This document shows positions 63,979-64,000 of a stretch of DNA of 64,000 nt, in pieces. The notes under the pieces are model-generated. The model saw only the letters and a list, made by a program, of their open reading frames with translations. It had not been told where the DNA came from and made no database searches. Both the position numbers and the translations under genes were made by a program. Positions within the stretch are counted from its first letter, which is position 1. Every line of letters starts with the position of its first letter. Source of the DNA: Leucobacter chromiisoli (GTDB lineage Bacteria; Actinomycetota; Actinomycetes; Actinomycetales; Microbacteriaceae); assembly GCF_016522505.1 (NCBI RefSeq), contig NZ_JAEHOH010000006.1, positions 239,004 to 303,003 on the forward strand. The letters are read 5' to 3'.

Positions 63979-64000
63979 CTCCCCGCCCGTGGGCGGGGAG
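63979..64000 (+). terminator. Terminator after the MsiK-type gene (window edge)
   Basis: Perfect 10-bp arms CTCCCCGCCC and GGGCGGGGAG with a GT loop at the very end of the window; any T-tract lies outside. Confidence 0.75.

Overview
The window is chromosomal DNA of a high-GC actinobacterium, most likely Microbacteriaceae and possibly Leucobacter-like. The evidence is uniformly GC-rich codon use, frequent GTG/TTG starts, several apparently leaderless genes with a TANNNT -10 just before the start codon, a GlnR-type nitrogen box, and blocks such as mfd-mazG-eno-ftsB-DUF501 and prfB-ftsE-ftsX. The genus is inference. I saw no prophage, IS element, CRISPR array or rRNA operon. Most of the window is core metabolism, with some accessory catabolic islands.

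Layout. 1-9 kb: 3' end of prs, convergent gnd, then rplY-pth-mfd, a lipoprotein and mazG. 9-14 kb: a short-chain fatty-acid block with a LuxR-type regulator, a PrpE-like acyl-CoA synthetase broken by a frameshift, DUF485 and an ActP-type permease. 14-20 kb: hisS, a VOC protein, eno-ftsB-DUF501 and type II NADH dehydrogenase. 20-24 kb: a RamB-like regulator divergent from GTP-dependent PEP carboxykinase, followed by three tandem hairpins and tRNA-Leu(UAA). 24-33 kb: a sugar-lactone oxidase, LemA, an HtpX-like protease, an MFS exporter, aspA, an FAH-family enzyme, FKBP and an AzgA-type purine permease. 34-37.5 kb: FGGY kinase, LacD/YihT-like aldolase and LacI regulator. 37.5-42 kb: an orphan PotD-like lipoprotein, inositol-phosphatase, Amt with an upstream GlnR box, and rpsO. 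42-44 kb: SRPBCC plus two DUF4166 paralogues. 44-48.4 kb: a second sugar island (LacI, PfkB kinase, DhnA-type aldolase, Gfo/Idh/MocA dehydrogenase) around a palindromic operator. 48.4-53 kb: a DUF2510 membrane protein, then LctP permease, a 58-residue membrane protein and a gamma-glutamyltransferase-like enzyme. 53-59 kb: polyamine use, with a class III aminotransferase, an Lrp/AsnC regulator and potDABC. 59-64 kb: prfB, ftsE, ftsX and an MsiK/UgpC-type multi-sugar ABC ATPase.

How the genes fit together. The acyl-CoA synthetase, ActP, RamB-like regulator and PEP carboxykinase form an acetate/propionate-to-gluconeogenesis theme. The two LacI islands each pair a sugar kinase with a class I aldolase (phosphorylate, then cleave) but have no transporter of their own. 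The MsiK-type ATPase could energise sugar importers encoded elsewhere. The polyamine importer sits beside a putrescine-type aminotransferase and an Lrp regulator, which suggests uptake plus catabolism. The window also has strong inverted-repeat terminators between many transcription units, and an 82-bp repeat family found in two convergent intergenic regions.
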